Shown here: in pieces, positions 21,528-34,310 of the stretch
How the letters are laid out: every line of letters starts with the position of its first letter
Position numbering within the stretch: position 1 is the first letter of the stretch
Assembly: GCA_029449235.1 (NCBI GenBank)
Contig: JANATG010000010.1
Span: 1,941,001-2,005,000 of the forward strand
DNA length: 64,000 bases
Reading direction: 5' to 3'
From: Linnemannia schmuckeri
Taxonomy: Eukaryota > Mortierellomycota > Mortierellomycetes > Mortierellales > Mortierellaceae
Program-made: the position numbers and the translations under genes
The notes under the pieces: model-generated
What the model was told of the DNA's origin: nothing
Databases searched by the model: none
What the model saw: the letters and a program-made list of their open reading frames with translations, nothing else

Positions 21528-23483
21528 TTACACCATCTCCATCTTCTCGGCAGCTTCGGCCAAGACCTCGTCAAGCTCCAAATCTACCACCGCGGTGCCT
21601 GCACCAGCAGCACCAGCAGCACCAGCAACGGTACCCGTCGCGATAGCAGCATCAGCAGAATCAGTAACAGGAGCAGGAATAGGGGCGGGGCCAGATGGGG
21701 CAGGAGCAGTATTGGGCATCATGAACGCAGTAACAATAGCACCCAAAACACCAAGCGCGACAATACCAAACAACCCATTCCGATAACTCTTCATCACCTC
21801 CTCCACTGGCGTGCCTACTGTCACGTCGACCGAGTTCTCGGAGATTAAGGTTACGATGACAAGACCGAGGGGGGCCCCCAACTGCATGCCGGTCGAGTAC
21901 AGCGCTCCAACGACACCCTGGTTTTCGTTCTGGGCGTCCTTCAACGCCGTGATCTGTGCAGGCAGAACGGAGGTGCCGAGACCGATGACGTGGACGAGTA
22001 AACCCAGAAAGGGGAGTGTCCAGTACGATGTTGTGCTGTGCACGAAGGCGAACATCAGCGCGGCGACGCAACGGAATGCGAACCCTGTCAGGATAAAAGG
22101 CTTCAACCGGTACTTTGGCAAGATCTTGCCCAGGACTGTGAATGCCACGACTGCAAACAAACTATGTGCGAGGAAGGCGAGAGCAGTCTGCATAGACGTA
22201 TACCCCATCACGTTCTGGAAGGTAAGTGTCGTGAAGTAAGTGAAACCCTGGAACTGACCCTGGAGGAACAGGATTGCGACGAATGCGGAAGAGAAGTTTT
22301 TGAGACGCCAGATCCGGAAGGGCATGATGGGGTTCTTGACGAGGCGGGTCTCGATCCAGAAGAAGGCTGTGAGAAGGACCAGTCCAGCGATGAGGACGGG
22401 GAGGGTCTGGACTGATGCCCACCCTGTCGCGGAGCCGGTAGAAATATAATAAATGATACAGATCATACTTGAAGTGGCCGTCATAGCACCCGCAACATCA
22501 ATCTTGGTCGTCATCAGCTTGGGGGCCGCGACAGGGATGGCCAAATACCCAATCGCAAACAGGAGGAACGAGAAAATACTCGAAAACCGGAAAATCCACT
22601 CCCACCCTACGCTCGAAATAAACGCACCCGCCAACAGCAAGCCCACCACAGCACCCGCAGCACCGAAACCCCCAAACACCGAAAGCGCACGTGTGCGTTT
22701 AGGGCCCGCAGGGAAGGTGGTAGTGATGAGGCCAAGGGCGGTGGGAACGGACATGGAGGCGCCGATGCCCTGAAGGGCACGGGTAGTACAGAACATTGCG
22801 GGTGAGGTAGAGAAGGAGATGACGAGGGACCAGATCCCGAACCAGATCTGACCCGTGAGGAAGACGCGGCGGTGGCCGTACATGTCACCGATGCGGCCTG
22901 ACAGCAGCAGAAATCTAGAGAGGATGAGTGGGAGAGGGGAAGTGAAGGAAGATCGTGGTCAGTTAGTGCAACAGGTAGGCAGAGTGTTTGTTAAACTAAA
23001 GTTGTATAAGGAAGAAAGGCGACTTACCCTCCGAAGGTGACGACGTAGGCGGAGATGATCCATTGGGTCGAGTAGCTATCGAATCCGAGGGCCTCGGAGA
23101 TGTCAACCAGCGCCACCGTCATCGACGATCCGTTCACTGCAGGAAGTAAGAAGAAACAAGTTGCAAGAAAAAAGAAACCCAACCGTTAGCCAATCTGTAA
23201 CCTGTCGCACTCAATCCAAATGCAGGCCAATGTCAACCAACAAATAGTTCGTCGATCCTCGACATAAACAAAAGGACAGGAAAACAACGAGAGGAAACTT
23301 ACTGATATCGATAAATTGAGCCATGGAGACAACAAACAACATTAGGGGTGCCATTTTCTCCTGAAAGGCCGACAGCTTTGTCTGTGGCTGCTTCTCTTCA
23401 ACGTTTATCCGTTCATCCTTAACTTCTTGCTTTTGTAGTGGTTGTGGGGTATGTTGGTGGACGGCGTCGATTTCCGCCTTCAT
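21528..23483 (-). CDS. MFS transporter, DHA2-like (14-TM drug:H+ antiporter type)
   Basis: Three minus-strand exons, 23303-23483, 23028-23136 and 21528-22914, phases consistent, 558 residues. The N-terminal ~45 residues are hydrophilic (MKAEIDAVHQHTPQPLQ...). TM1 follows (MLFVVSMAQFIDIMNGSSM, split by intron 1), then TQWIISAYVVTFGGFLLLSG and the MFS loop signature GRIGDMYGHRRV. The motif ALQGIGASMSVPTALGLI fits the DHA1/DHA2 families. The number of hydrophobic segments fits 14 rather than 12 TMs. The C-terminal tail is Ala/Pro-rich and acidic at the end (DLELDEVLAEAAEKMEMV). Likely plasma or vacuolar membrane export of small molecules; the substrate cannot be read from sequence. The first in-frame ATG was chosen; the frame is open upstream for about 30 codons without ATG, so an upstream exon is possible. 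Confidence 0.85.
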
Positions 23484-24688
23484 GTTGGAGGAGGACTGAG
23501 CTTCTACGTCTAAAGTGTGTCCTGAATGATAACTGCTTGACAACTTTAGTGGGTACTGCTGCTTCTTGAGTGACTGTAATTATGTGAGGGATAGAGAGTG
23601 AAAAAAGAATGGATGTGAGGAAAGTGGATGTGATAAGGAGTTAAGGCATTAAAAAGAAAAGAATGAGGTAATGAGAAAAGGCCTGAAGTAAAGAGAAAAG
23701 AGAAGGAGAAGAGGATGAAGAAATGAGAAGAAGTTATGGTCTGAGAAACAAAGGGCGATTTACCTCTATTTAAGTATTATTTTTTTTTAACAGATCGACA
23801 AGGCAGAGAAAAAAAGGTACATACCCCAGCTCTTCACTTTCAACCGCCTTTTTTTTGTCATTGGTACTTCATTCGCTGTAACAATACAGAAGTAGCAATG
23901 AGTAATGAGGGAATGAGAGGGAAAAGCCCTTCTTGCGTTCTTGCTTACCTTGGATAAAGTTTTTCTTGTTATGATGCTTCCGCATCAAAATGTCTTTTTT
24001 TGTCCACCTGTGCAAGGGCTGAGAACTGAAGGTGACGACGAACTGATAAAAAAATCTCGCATCTCCAATCGCTCCAATTGAGGGCAAATTTGTTTTCAGT
24101 CGACGGACAACTAGAAAATACAGGAATCAAGGTACAAAGAAGTCGCTTCAGATGCCTGTCAACTCTACTCACCTGGACTGACTTGCCAAGTTACTGTACT
24201 CTACTACCACACAAAAAAAAATTCGGACTTGGTATGACTGGATCAACTGGAGATTGTGCATTGAAATCTGCCCTCGTCACGGATATCTATCCCGCCCTGG
24301 CCGCTTCTTTCTATTTTGGCTTTTTTTGTGTTCACAGTGATGACTATCTTTTCAACCAATTGCCAGTGCCATGCACAAAGTATGATACGGTTCATTGTTC
24401 AAGCTACCTCCGGGTTACGACAAATCGACAACGGAGCGGCTATAGTGGATAAACTTCTCTGCATCATTCATCCTTGTTCGCCATCTTTCTTTCATTTACA
24501 TTGTCAAATTAAAACAGGCTGATCGGTCGTGTGTCCCAAAAGCAAAGCATGAAGATGGTGTAGTGCATCACGACAAAGCGTAAGATTCATAAGGTTCAGC
24601 GAGTCTGTTTTTTTCTGACCAGAGCACTGGGCAATGGTGGAAGGAGATCGGTTTTTTATTAAGACAAAAGTAAAGAAAATCAAACAAT
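23484..24688. other. Intergenic between the MFS gene and RPL13
   Basis: The stretch 23590-23760 is purine-rich on plus (pyrimidine-rich leader of the MFS gene). The rest shows no accepted gene. The right end is the 3' flank of RPL13. Confidence 0.5.
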
Positions 24689-25823
24689 TTACTTCTTCTT
24701 GTTGGCCTCCTCCTCCTCCTTGGCCTTGCGGCGGGCCTCGCGGATGCCGTGGAGACGGGCAATGGAGCGAGCCTTGCGGTGCTGCTCGTAAGCAGAGTTG
24801 TTCTTCTCGGCATCGGTGATCTTGCGAGCCTTCTCCTTGGCCCAGACCTGGGTGACGGGGTGGACGGCACCAGTCAACTGGGTGGCGGCAGAGAGCTCGG
24901 TAGCGGCAGAGTCACCAGCCTTGGTCTTACCGGCCTTGCGGGGGAAGACAATCAACTTGGCCTTGTAGGCCTTGAGGCGCTGAACGTTGAGCTGAAGAGA
25001 CTCCTCGGACTTGTTGCGGCGGCGGTGGTCAACAGAGACACCGATGGAGAGAGCCTCCTTGCGGCGGATACCAGCAGCCTGTCATCATAGATCATAATTA
25101 TAACGTACGTCTCATTAGCTATCTGTTCATATTATTTGATCCATGAAAAATAATCCTGCTTGAAAATGATCCAAGATATGTACCTTAAGCTCCTCGAGGG
25201 TGAAGCCACGACCAGCACGGAGCTTGGTGTTGTACTTGACGGTAGGGCAGCGGACGGCGGGGCGGATCAAGCCATCAACGGGGCGAGGGGCAACGCGAGC
25301 GGCCTTCTGGACACGCGCAATACGGCGGGACTTCTTGCGACCAGCCTGGTCCAACCAGGTCTTGACGCGCGACTGCCAGTCCTTGCGGAAGTGCTATTAG
25401 GGAGTTGAGGTTCAAGAGTCGTCTGCGATAAGTATCTGCTGTTCTCCACATGTCGTTTTTCCCCGTTGTGGCATAGGACCAGAAGAAACACTAAGGCCGC
25501 CATGCTTGTAAACAAGCCTAGAAACGAAGGTGGCATCCTGTAGCAAGTAGTAAAGTTACGGGAAGCGAGCTATTGGCTCACTGGACGAGTTGCTGTGCGC
25601 AACAAAGAAAGAGAGAAAGGTAGCCTTTCCCCTCCTTTGTTCGCCTCGTGTCAAAGTAGTCGCAAGCTTTCCGTTCCTTCTCTCCCCGCCGCTGATGATC
25701 TCCCTTTCCGAGTGTCTGCAATAGCACTCGTCGTTCTGACTACCCGTAATAACTGTCTGTCAGATGTCCTGTATGCTACAAACAAATACGCACCTCTCCG
25801 GGCAATTGGTTGTTGTGCTTCAT
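24689..25823 (-). CDS. RPL13: 60S ribosomal protein L13 (eL13)
   Basis: Large-subunit ribosomal protein eL13. Three minus-strand exons, 25794-25823 (10 codons), 25184-25393 (70 codons) and 24689-25078 (129 codons plus stop), all phase 0, give 209 residues, the expected size. Exon 1 encodes MKHNNQLPGE. Exon 2 starts HFRKDWQSRVKTWLDQAGRK and contains APRPVDGLIRPAVRCPTVKY and LRAGRGFTLEELK. Exon 3 starts AAGIRRKEALSIGVSVDHRR and contains LKAYKAKLIVFPRKAGK. The C-terminus is a Lys/Glu-rich helix (REARRKAKEEEEANKKK). Very short first coding exons with an intron right after the start are common in ribosomal protein genes. The ATG is preceded by AGACC. Confidence 0.95.
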
Positions 25824-27754
25824 GGTCTGTTGGAAGGCGAGTTGTAAGTGTCGTAGTAGGGCAAAGTGTGAAGTATCCCAGTAATTGAAAGGCGAGCCGG
25901 TATTGCCAAGACAGCCGAAAGTATCCAGTAGTCAGGATGGAGATTGAGAGTTGAGTCGTTGACGGGGAGTATAGTGTAGAAGAAAAAGGAGAAAACAACG
26001 TTGTAAGTAAGTGGGCTACTCGCTCGGTTGGACTGAACCCTCTGTCGTCTGTTTTCATCGCGCCCTCCCCTTCCTTTGTTAAAAGATCCTGGTTTCTGTT
26101 CTTCCACCAACGAACAAAGCGATCGTGCTCTCTCCTCTGACCATGATGTTGGGTTCATGCTGTGTTTGTTGCAGTAAGGTTCTTCCTGATCCATGTAGTA
26201 GCTTGGAGTTGTCGGTGTCGTCTCAACTTCCTGCGCTGAGAACTGAATCTAGAACAGGGTGTCTCCACTCCTTATTGCGGATTCAATCTAGACGACTGGT
26301 TGTAAGGTTGGATGTTGCTGTTGGCCTGCAATGAGTGCGAGACTGGTTGAATAGATCTCTGGTTCCTTTTGGTGTAAGTGATGTCTCTTCCGTTTCCACC
26401 ATCCTGACTGCTCCTTCCTCCTCACTGGTATATCGATCCTTCTCTGCCGTAACACCTCACAACATCCTTCACTGCTTGTTGATCACCGTTCTGTCCTCCT
26501 CTAGCCATGGCCATGACCCGACAAAAAGTTCCTCCTGTGAAAGTTGGTGTTGCTGATTTGCGATAAATGATTATAACCGATACGAGGACATCGATGCCAA
26601 CAGGGATGTGACAAGATGGTCGATGGTGTGTCGTGATGGGTGGTTGGATGGTTTATGGATCTGTCGATCCTCCCATGGATGTTTCCCTTGGCATCCCTGT
26701 GCCCAGAGACCCTTTCCCGAATTTAATTTTTTGAAGTCAGTACCAAGTGTTGGTGTTCAGAGAAAGGAGGTTCCAACTCTGCACCACCCAAATCCCCCTT
26801 TTGCCATTGCCCTCCTTCTCCCACAGTTTGACTTGTAAAAAAAGCAAAAATTATATCCATCACGTGCGCGTTGTTCGACCGTCCCCTTCGCATCTTTTCT
26901 TTTTTTTGCTGGGCTTGGTGGCACACATGCTCCATAGTCCCTCACTATGCCCCAAAGTAACCAGAACTGCCGCTCTTTCTGAACTACTTGTCTCCTTGAT
27001 GATTTATAGCCACATAACGGGTGATCACCCAATAAACCCCTCCCGCAACGGCTCAACAATTCGCAGAAACCCTTCATTCAGCTCACTACTTTACTATCGT
27101 CAGCTCGCAAAAAAAAAAAAAAAAAAAGAAAATTGCAAATCGCAATTGAAAGTAAGTGTGTATGAAAAGAAAGGACAGCATAAGCCCTTGACTCTCTCCT
27201 TCCCTTTCTTCCTCCTTTGGCCATCCCCAACTGTCGACCGTAACGATCGACAACATGCTGTCCCTCTATCCATATTAAGCACAACAGCAGTCGATAAGAG
27301 ATAAAAAGAGCGATGCGACAAAACCAGTCAACAACATCTTAACGGACAAAAAGGGAGCTCACAGGTCCACGTTCTGCGTCCTCTGGCAACCATTCGTATC
27401 CTGGCTAAATTTGCATTTACTTTCGCTGATTATTTTAGGCCGAAATGGGTGCTGCTGTACTTATTTCGACTGTGTGTGAACAAACACAGGGCATCATATT
27501 GCATAACAAGACCCTTTCTTTTTCTTTCCTCATTTGCGAAAGGCAAGGCTGAGCTGGGAGGAAAAGGGTCTGGGTTGAGGGAGGGAGGACAGAGAAGAGA
27601 GTGGATGACAAAACGACCAAAGGACATAAAGAGAAAACCAAAGAGTAAAGGAGCCAAAAGGATATTTTTTTTGTTGTTTTTATTATGAAAATGGATGAAG
27701 TGAATGGTATATGTTATAGGTTGCTAGGTAATTAAAAGAAAAAAGAAGCGACAT
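25824..27754. other. Intergenic between RPL13 and the phosphate transporter
   Basis: No accepted gene on either strand. An A19 run lies at 27109-27127, followed by other A-rich sequence. Open frames near 26747 and 27449 are low-complexity. The left 300-500 nt are presumably the RPL13 promoter; the right end is the 3' flank of the phosphate transporter. Confidence 0.45.
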
Positions 27755-29335
27755 TTACTTCTCCTCGCCCAAGGAGTTGTTGTTGTGGGCATAGGACTGT
27801 CCGAAGTCGTCCTCGTTGGCGAGCTCCTCGAGGGTCTTGCCCTTGGTCTCGGGGATGAGGAAGGTAACAATAAGACCAATGAACATGAAGAGGGCAAAGA
27901 TCTGGAGCAACTGGGGGATGAAGGCGTTGGAGCCACCGCGGTCCTTGAGCTGGGAGAAACCGACCTGGGCAATGATGGCACCGAGCTTTCCGGAACCGGC
28001 GGCGATACCGTGACCGGTCGAACGGTAGCGAGTGGGGAAGACCTCACCGGGGATGATGAAGGTGGTGGAGTTGGGGCCAAAGTTCTGGAAGAACTGGGTG
28101 GCGGCAAAGAGGAAGACAAAGAGGGCGACGGAGTAGTTCTTGATGGGGTTGTAGGCGAAGCCGAGGACGCAGAAGAGGATGCAGGACATGACGAAGCCGA
28201 TGATCTGGATGCGGATACGGCCGAGGCGCTCGATGGTAAAGACGGTGACCCAGTAGCCAGGGACGGCACCGAGGAGGACGATGATGATCTGGCCGACGGC
28301 GGCGTTCCAGCAGGTGGTCCAGTCGTCACCCTTGACACCGGAAAAGTTGATGGACGACAAGATAAACGAGTTGTTCAAACCGATACCATAGAAGGCAACA
28401 TCGAGAGCGAACCAGGCCATGGAGGTACCGAAGAGAATCTTGAAGTTCTGCCACTTGGAAAAGTAAGCGCAGAAGTCGGAGAAGGAACCCTTGGCGGTAG
28501 CGGGGTTGGCAACGACGGCATCGGCGGCATCATCCTCGGACTGGAGGTGGTTGCGGTTCTCCTTGAGGACAGTAGCAACATCGCGCTCGGCCTTGTTGAG
28601 GTTGTTCTCGATATCCAAGACGTAACGGGGGGTCTCGGGGATGGTCAGACGGAAGTAGACGGCGACGAGGGCAGGCAAGCATCCGAAACCGATGAGGATA
28701 CGCCAGACATAGTCGAGGTTGTGGATGTCAGCCTGGATCGAGGTCTTGAAGGCAGCGAGGAGGATGATGGCGACGATACCGGTGGTAAGGTAACCGAATC
28801 CCTGCATGGCAAAGACAGCGGCCATCATGGCGCCGCGGCGATTGGTGGTGGCGAACTCGGAGGTGATGACGGCCGAAAGGGGGTAGTCACCGCCGATACC
28901 GACACCGACAATGAGGCGCCAGACGATCAAGGCAGCAGGGAGCGAGAGAACATAACCGTTTCCAGAGAGAGACTGACCGAGGGTAGCAACAATAATAATC
29001 ATCAACTCAACACCGTACATGCGTTTGCGTCCCAAGCGATCGGCAAGGGCACCGAATCCGACCTGACCAATGAAAGTTCCGATGGAGGCAGCGACCTTGA
29101 TACCAAGATCCAAATCAGAGGGGAGTGAGCCACCGTAGTAGATCATGCCCAACATGGGGGTGACGAGGTTGATGGCAAACAGATCGTAAGCATCGGTGAA
29201 GAAACCGACACCGGCGACCAAACAGGCGCGGATGTGGAACCAGCCAAACTCGGCATTGTCAATCTTGGCAAGTGCCTCGCGACGACGTTGGTTGAGCTCG
29301 TTGGCGTCCAACTTTGTATTGTTGTACGTGGACAT
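27755..29335 (-). CDS. PHO84: High-affinity inorganic phosphate transporter (Pho84-type, PHS family)
   Basis: Intronless 526-residue MFS protein of the phosphate:H+ symporter family, expected in the plasma membrane. The N-terminus has ALAKIDNAEFGWFHIRACLV and GVGFFTDAYDLFAINLVTPM, typical of Pho84-like proteins. FGALADRLGRKRMYGVELMI is the MFS loop 2-3 signature. GVGIGGDYPLSAVITSEFA is the PHS family signature, with the Asp and Tyr thought to face the transport path. NSTTFIIPGEVFPTRYRSTG and IPETKGKTLEELANEDDF mark the C-terminal half. The central cytosolic loop (about residues 240-290) is hydrophilic, as usual. Family members are normally induced by phosphate starvation; I did not find a clear CACGTG box upstream. 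A pyrimidine-rich leader lies at 29345-29460. The symbol is by homology to the yeast gene. A 447-codon antisense open frame is a shadow. Confidence 0.92.
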   Translation of the reverse strand: MSTYNNTKLDANELNQRRREALAKIDNAEFGWFHIRACLVAGVGFFTDAYDLFAINLVTPMLGMIYYGGSLPSDLDLGIKVAASIGTFIGQVGFGALADRLGRKRMYGVELMIIIVATLGQSLSGNGYVLSLPAALIVWRLIVGVGIGGDYPLSAVITSEFATTNRRGAMMAAVFAMQGFGYLTTGIVAIILLAAFKTSIQADIHNLDYVWRILIGFGCLPALVAVYFRLTIPETPRYVLDIENNLNKAERDVATVLKENRNHLQSEDDAADAVVANPATAKGSFSDFCAYFSKWQNFKILFGTSMAWFALDVAFYGIGLNNSFILSSINFSGVKGDDWTTCWNAAVGQIIIVLLGAVPGYWVTVFTIERLGRIRIQIIGFVMSCILFCVLGFAYNPIKNYSVALFVFLFAATQFFQNFGPNSTTFIIPGEVFPTRYRSTGHGIAAGSGKLGAIIAQVGFSQLKDRGGSNAFIPQLLQIFALFMFIGLIVTFLIPETKGKTLEELANEDDFGQSYAHNNNSLGEEK

Positions 29336-32300
29336 AACTGTATGTGAAGAGGATGGATGTGACGAAAGTAGGAAGGAACGAACGAAAAAGGATGAAGGGG
29401 AGGGGATGAAGAAAAGGAGGAGGAGGAGAAGTAGTTGATCGAGAATAGGATGGGGAACAAAAAAAAAGTTGCGGGAGGTGGTTGCTATTTATACGGTGAA
29501 TGCAGGGCCAGGATGAACAGCTTACTACTATATCGATCAATTGAAATAAAAAAAAACAGGTACGTACGACCATGGTGAAAACAACAAAACGAGGTCTTGT
29601 CATGACATATTGGGATAATTAGTGTCAACTGGGCATTATTACCATCGAAGTGTGTGGCAAAAGGGTAAAAGGAAAGAGGGAAGGGCTAAGAGATTGAGCC
29701 GAACCAATATCTTCGAGAGCCTTGCAGGAAGTTCATTCATTGGCTGGAGAGGGCAGGGTATTAACCAAGGGATTGACAACGTGCTCGGAAGGATTGGTTC
29801 GAACAACAATACTCGGTAAAGCGTTGGTGCGCAGAATCGACCATACAGAGCGCAGGAAAGAAAAAAGAACAGGGACAGGGGAACAGTGGTATGGAAAGCA
29901 AAGAAAATCGATGAGCCATAATATTGCATACATAAAAAATAGAACACAGACAAGGCCAGATCTTTTTTTTTTGTTTTTGTTGGTCTGCTGTACACGCTAC
30001 TTTATTTTGTCATGTTCACCTTTTCCGTTCAAGCAGGACAGGGTGCGGGATATCTTGTTTTCTTTTTGTTCCACTGTCGCTTTGTTTGTTTGATTCTCCC
30101 CCTGTCCCCTATTCTGTGTGTGGCTCTCAGTTCGCCTTGTACGCCAATTGGAGGGTGCACAGGGGGGCTGATGCCCAATGATTGAAGACGCGTGGTGCTA
30201 GGACGCAGATGATTGGCTGGACTTCAACTCAAATAAGGTTCATCGCAAGAAAAAAAAAAGAAAGAAAGAAAACGGAACACATTTCCATCTTGTCATTCGC
30301 AAAAAGATAATATACTGGTATCTCTTTTCGACAACCAGCCCTCACCGCCATCCGTAAATTGGCATTAGGGCTTTTTGAGCACTACCATTTTCTCTCTTTC
30401 TGTCTTTCCTGTTTACTCTTTTGGGTCGATGAAATACAAAGGCCACCTTTCTCTTTTGCTGGAAATAGATCAATCGGATGGACCTTTCTTTTCTCAGGGG
30501 CACAAAGTGGAGGGCGAAAAGAGAGCGTGGAGCAGGCAGGGGATATTACAAAGACTAACAGGAAGACCAGACGACTAGATTCGACTGTCGATGTGTGTGT
30601 CCTCTATCTCCAAATTCGACTCTCCCGTCCTTCTTTTGTCCTCTTCCATCGATCCATCCTCCATTTGTTTTTTTCTTGGAAAGGTAGAAAAGAATATTAC
30701 AAAACACATGAAATGGATACTACTGCACAACACACAATCAATCACCCTAGCTCTTGTTTCTCTTTACTATTGAGCATGTAACTAAGTAAGCAACTATGCA
30801 ACCCGAGCAGCGAAGCGGCATTTTTTTATGCTTGCCCTTGCATAGGTACGGCACCATGTGTATGAACATCTCTAAAGCCCAAGCCCGGTTTGTTTCTGTA
30901 AGTAAGAACGTGGAAGAACACGCATTCAGGAGAGGAGGAACACAAAAGGAGAGTACGGTAATATCAATAAGATAAAGGAAGAGAAACAAACAACCGATAA
31001 CCGACAATCGAACAAAAACAACACTGTTTCTCCGGGCCTTTAGGCGTATTTTTCTTTCTTTCCACACCCTCATCCTTTTGCAGCAAAAGTGTCAAGAGCA
31101 GGAAAAGGAAGCGCACATTGCAGGATGGACAAAACAGATCCAAAAATAATCAGGCGGTTTACAAAAATGGATGGAGTTGTCTTGCGTGTACAGTGGATGA
31201 ATGAATGTTCGCCGCCCCCCTCCCTCATCCCCCCACGTTGGGTCAACGAGTCGTCCGCATTGGATTTTGAAAGTGCTCACGGTCCCTCATTTTCCCTCAT
31301 ATCTTTTTACGTTGTTGCGTCGTGTTTTTTTTGAAAGCCCACACACACAGAAATCATAAATCTTAAATGTGCCACAAACGAAGAACATGCCGCCCAATCC
31401 TTGATTCGAAAAGGAAGGCATGGTGTCCAACTTCGACTTCTGTACACGAAAACGTGCAAAAAGGTTGACCGTCCTAGGGTGCTCGTGCCTAGAAAGACGA
31501 TGCTCATGTCCAAACGCTCAACAACAACCCCTAACGCAGAAACTTGAACAAGTAAACAACCCAAACACAGAAAGAACAACGTGAGCATGCTTGGTTGAGG
31601 TGACAAATAGGGTATTGGGATGGGTCATGCGGTAAAGGCGATTACTCTTTTTGTTTTTGTTGCGATAGTTTTTGGATGTTTTTCGTTTTCGTTGGTGTTC
31701 ACGGCTGCCTTGATGTCCAGCTGGGTGCCTCCGAGTTTCCTAAACGATCGAAAGAAAGGAACGAATGGGGTGAGCCCCGCGATGCTAACGAAGAAAGAGA
31801 CATATACAAACGAAGACATAACCGCTGAACAATGAAGCACCTCTTCCTAATGCACATCTCTCTCTCTTCTCTTTTTTCGCTCTTTCACATACCCTCATTC
31901 TCAGCGTAGCATCCGTTGTTCGCGGTCTGGATGAGTGTATTATTGCAACGTGGGTCTAGACTGTGGACGAAAGGAGAGATAAAGGACATACGTCAACGAT
32001 TTACCGAGGAAATCAAGGGTGCAAAGAATGGGTGGTGAACCGAAGTTGCAAAAATAAAAAGGTACGCATTAAAGATGAGAGATAGAAATATGCTAAGCAA
32101 CGAGTACTTAAGTTCTTTTTTCTCACCTCGTTTCCTCTAGGGCAAGGGATGAAGTGATGAGTCTACGATTGGTATCTCTCTTTTCTTTTTCGCGCTCTCA
32201 GTCACACCCACTCTTGAATCCTAGAAGACCTACTGGTGCAAGCCTAGATTTTGGATGAACAATGTACCAAAGAAACAGCGCGAATTGAAGAGATACCTCC

Positions 32301-34310
32301 ATCATATTTGATGCGATCGGGCGTTGTGGGGAGGAAGACAAGCGGAGCTCTTGAACCAGTCTCCTATCTTTATCCAGTCTTTTCTTTACAACAACAACAT
32401 CATCATCAACAACAACAACAACAACAACAGGCGAAGTACATCGTTCATTTCAGGAAAGAACCAATGAGTATTCGAGTCTGACAATGAAAATGTCCAGATA
32501 TACTTTTTTTACCTTTTTTGCATTTTCTTGGTCCAACATGATCATTTGTTCTGAGGAAGGAGTTTGGAGGATATGAACCAACCAACGTGTGTTCCTTAGA
32601 CCATCCACACAACCAACCTATTCTCACCTTGAACTTGTGTTTCCCCAAAAGCGGATAAACATGTACAACTTGACAACAGAAAAAGGAAAGGTAAGCATTA
32701 GAAAGGAAGAAAGAAGAGCAACGAAACACAAATTTGGCTCGATCAAGGTGTGAAGGGCTGGTGGGGTCATCGAGAGGTATGCTCGACCGGTCGCACGTGT
32801 AGAGGATCAAAGATTTCCACTCGTTCATCTGTGTCTGTAAAGGTTACACAGGATTTTTTTGAGAAGGAGAGGACTCGTGTTCTTTTTGACTGTGGCCATC
32901 TGTAGTTGAAAGCAGGGGAAGCTCAAACAGGAGGGTTCGATCTTTCGGAGGGGGAGAGGATGTAGGTAGTGGTAGAGGAAGAACGAGACAGGGGAAGAGA
33001 GGACTCTGAATTAGAACAGGGCGTACAAGAGCAAGATGTCTAGTGAAAACTGGCGGCCAATTGCTATTCTCTTCCATATGATATGAACGACATCTCGAGT
33101 TGCCCAGGAAAAAACGGAGGTTATGAGAGCTGGTCGTAGAATCTAGGCTAGATGGGAATTTACGTCCACTCTCTGGGCCGTAGTATGAGTAGATGAAATG
33201 CAGGAGTGACATGTATTACAATAACGCCGCGCATCTCCAGTGCAGGATATATTCATACTCGACTTGCCTGACCGCGTCTCTCTGCTTGTGGACATGCATA
33301 TTCATAGACTGGAGAAGCATCACTTCAAGTCTTTGTACCGTACCCTTGTTTCTTTGTTCAACATGACACATACGAATATGTCGATTCGCTCACTCGACTC
33401 CTAGACTCCTTGCCTTTCCTTTCCCCAAAGACACTAGTCGTTTTTGCTCTACCACCAACCGTCCCACTATTGTCACACGCGGATAATCACACTTTAAGGT
33501 CCCCGGCCAGTCCTCATACCGATGGTACAGAGAGCCCTGAGCATTTTGCCTGACATCTTCGTCGTCTTGTCTTGACTAATTGGTCGTGACCTACTCTTCT
33601 TTTCGTCCTCTCGTCAATTGCCTGGCGCCTTGTTTCGTCTGAGCCTCTTGTTTCGTCTCTTTGACGGGGTTGTTGTTGGTGAGCAAAATAAGAAGTACCC
33701 ATCCTGCCGAGAATAAACAATGCTAATTGTTGTTTCCTGAGCGCAATGGAAAAGGCAGGCGAGTTGGATACGAAAAGAAGGATGAGAAATGAAATGGGTA
33801 AGACGGACAATCCTTTTTTTTATAAATTTTCGAACGAGTGTCCTTTCTGTCCTCATCTCCTTTTTTGCTATCAATATAAAAAGCTTTGTTCTCCACGTCC
33901 ACGTTTTTTTTACTCGTCTCCTTCTTTATCCCCGTGTATTAAGGAGAAAAGGTGTGTCAATGTCAGTGAGCCAGCCCGGATAAGACAAGACGTGCAGGAT
34001 AGATAATAAGAAGAGCAATGACTACTAGCCTCAATTTAACAATAGGTGCCACCCAGTTGGTGACCTTGTTCGCGCAATAAGCTAAACATATATGCTCTCG
34101 GTATGCATTGGCACAACTAAGCAAAAGAAAAGTGCGACTCAATCTTGCTGAAGCACACTTGACAACTTTTTTTCACATAAATGGATGAGGTGCTCCCGCT
34201 CTTTTTGATAGAATTTTCTTACGTATCATTACAGCTCGTCAAACCACATATCGCCTTCCATCGCGTCACATCCATCTTCCTCGTTCACACCGCCCCACCA
34301 CCACATCATA
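29336..34310. other. Five-kilobase gene-poor region
   Basis: No protein-coding gene could be supported on either strand. The stretch 29345-29460 is the pyrimidine-rich upstream region of the phosphate transporter. A CAA/CAT microsatellite lies at 32389-32430. The remainder is A/T-rich unique-looking sequence with many short open frames of low-complexity translation, none showing a recognisable motif or spliced partner exons. A divergent promoter pair or non-coding transcripts are possible but not shown by the sequence. Confidence 0.4.
32389..32430. repeat. (CAA)n/(CAT)n microsatellite
   Basis: ACAACAACAACATCATCATC followed by about seven more CAA units. It is not part of an accepted gene. 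Confidence 0.9.

Noticed and set aside
27785..29128. 447-codon open frame on plus, antisense to the phosphate transporter
   Set aside because: Gly/Asp/Glu-rich translation produced by the biased codons of the transporter gene; no recognisable domain.
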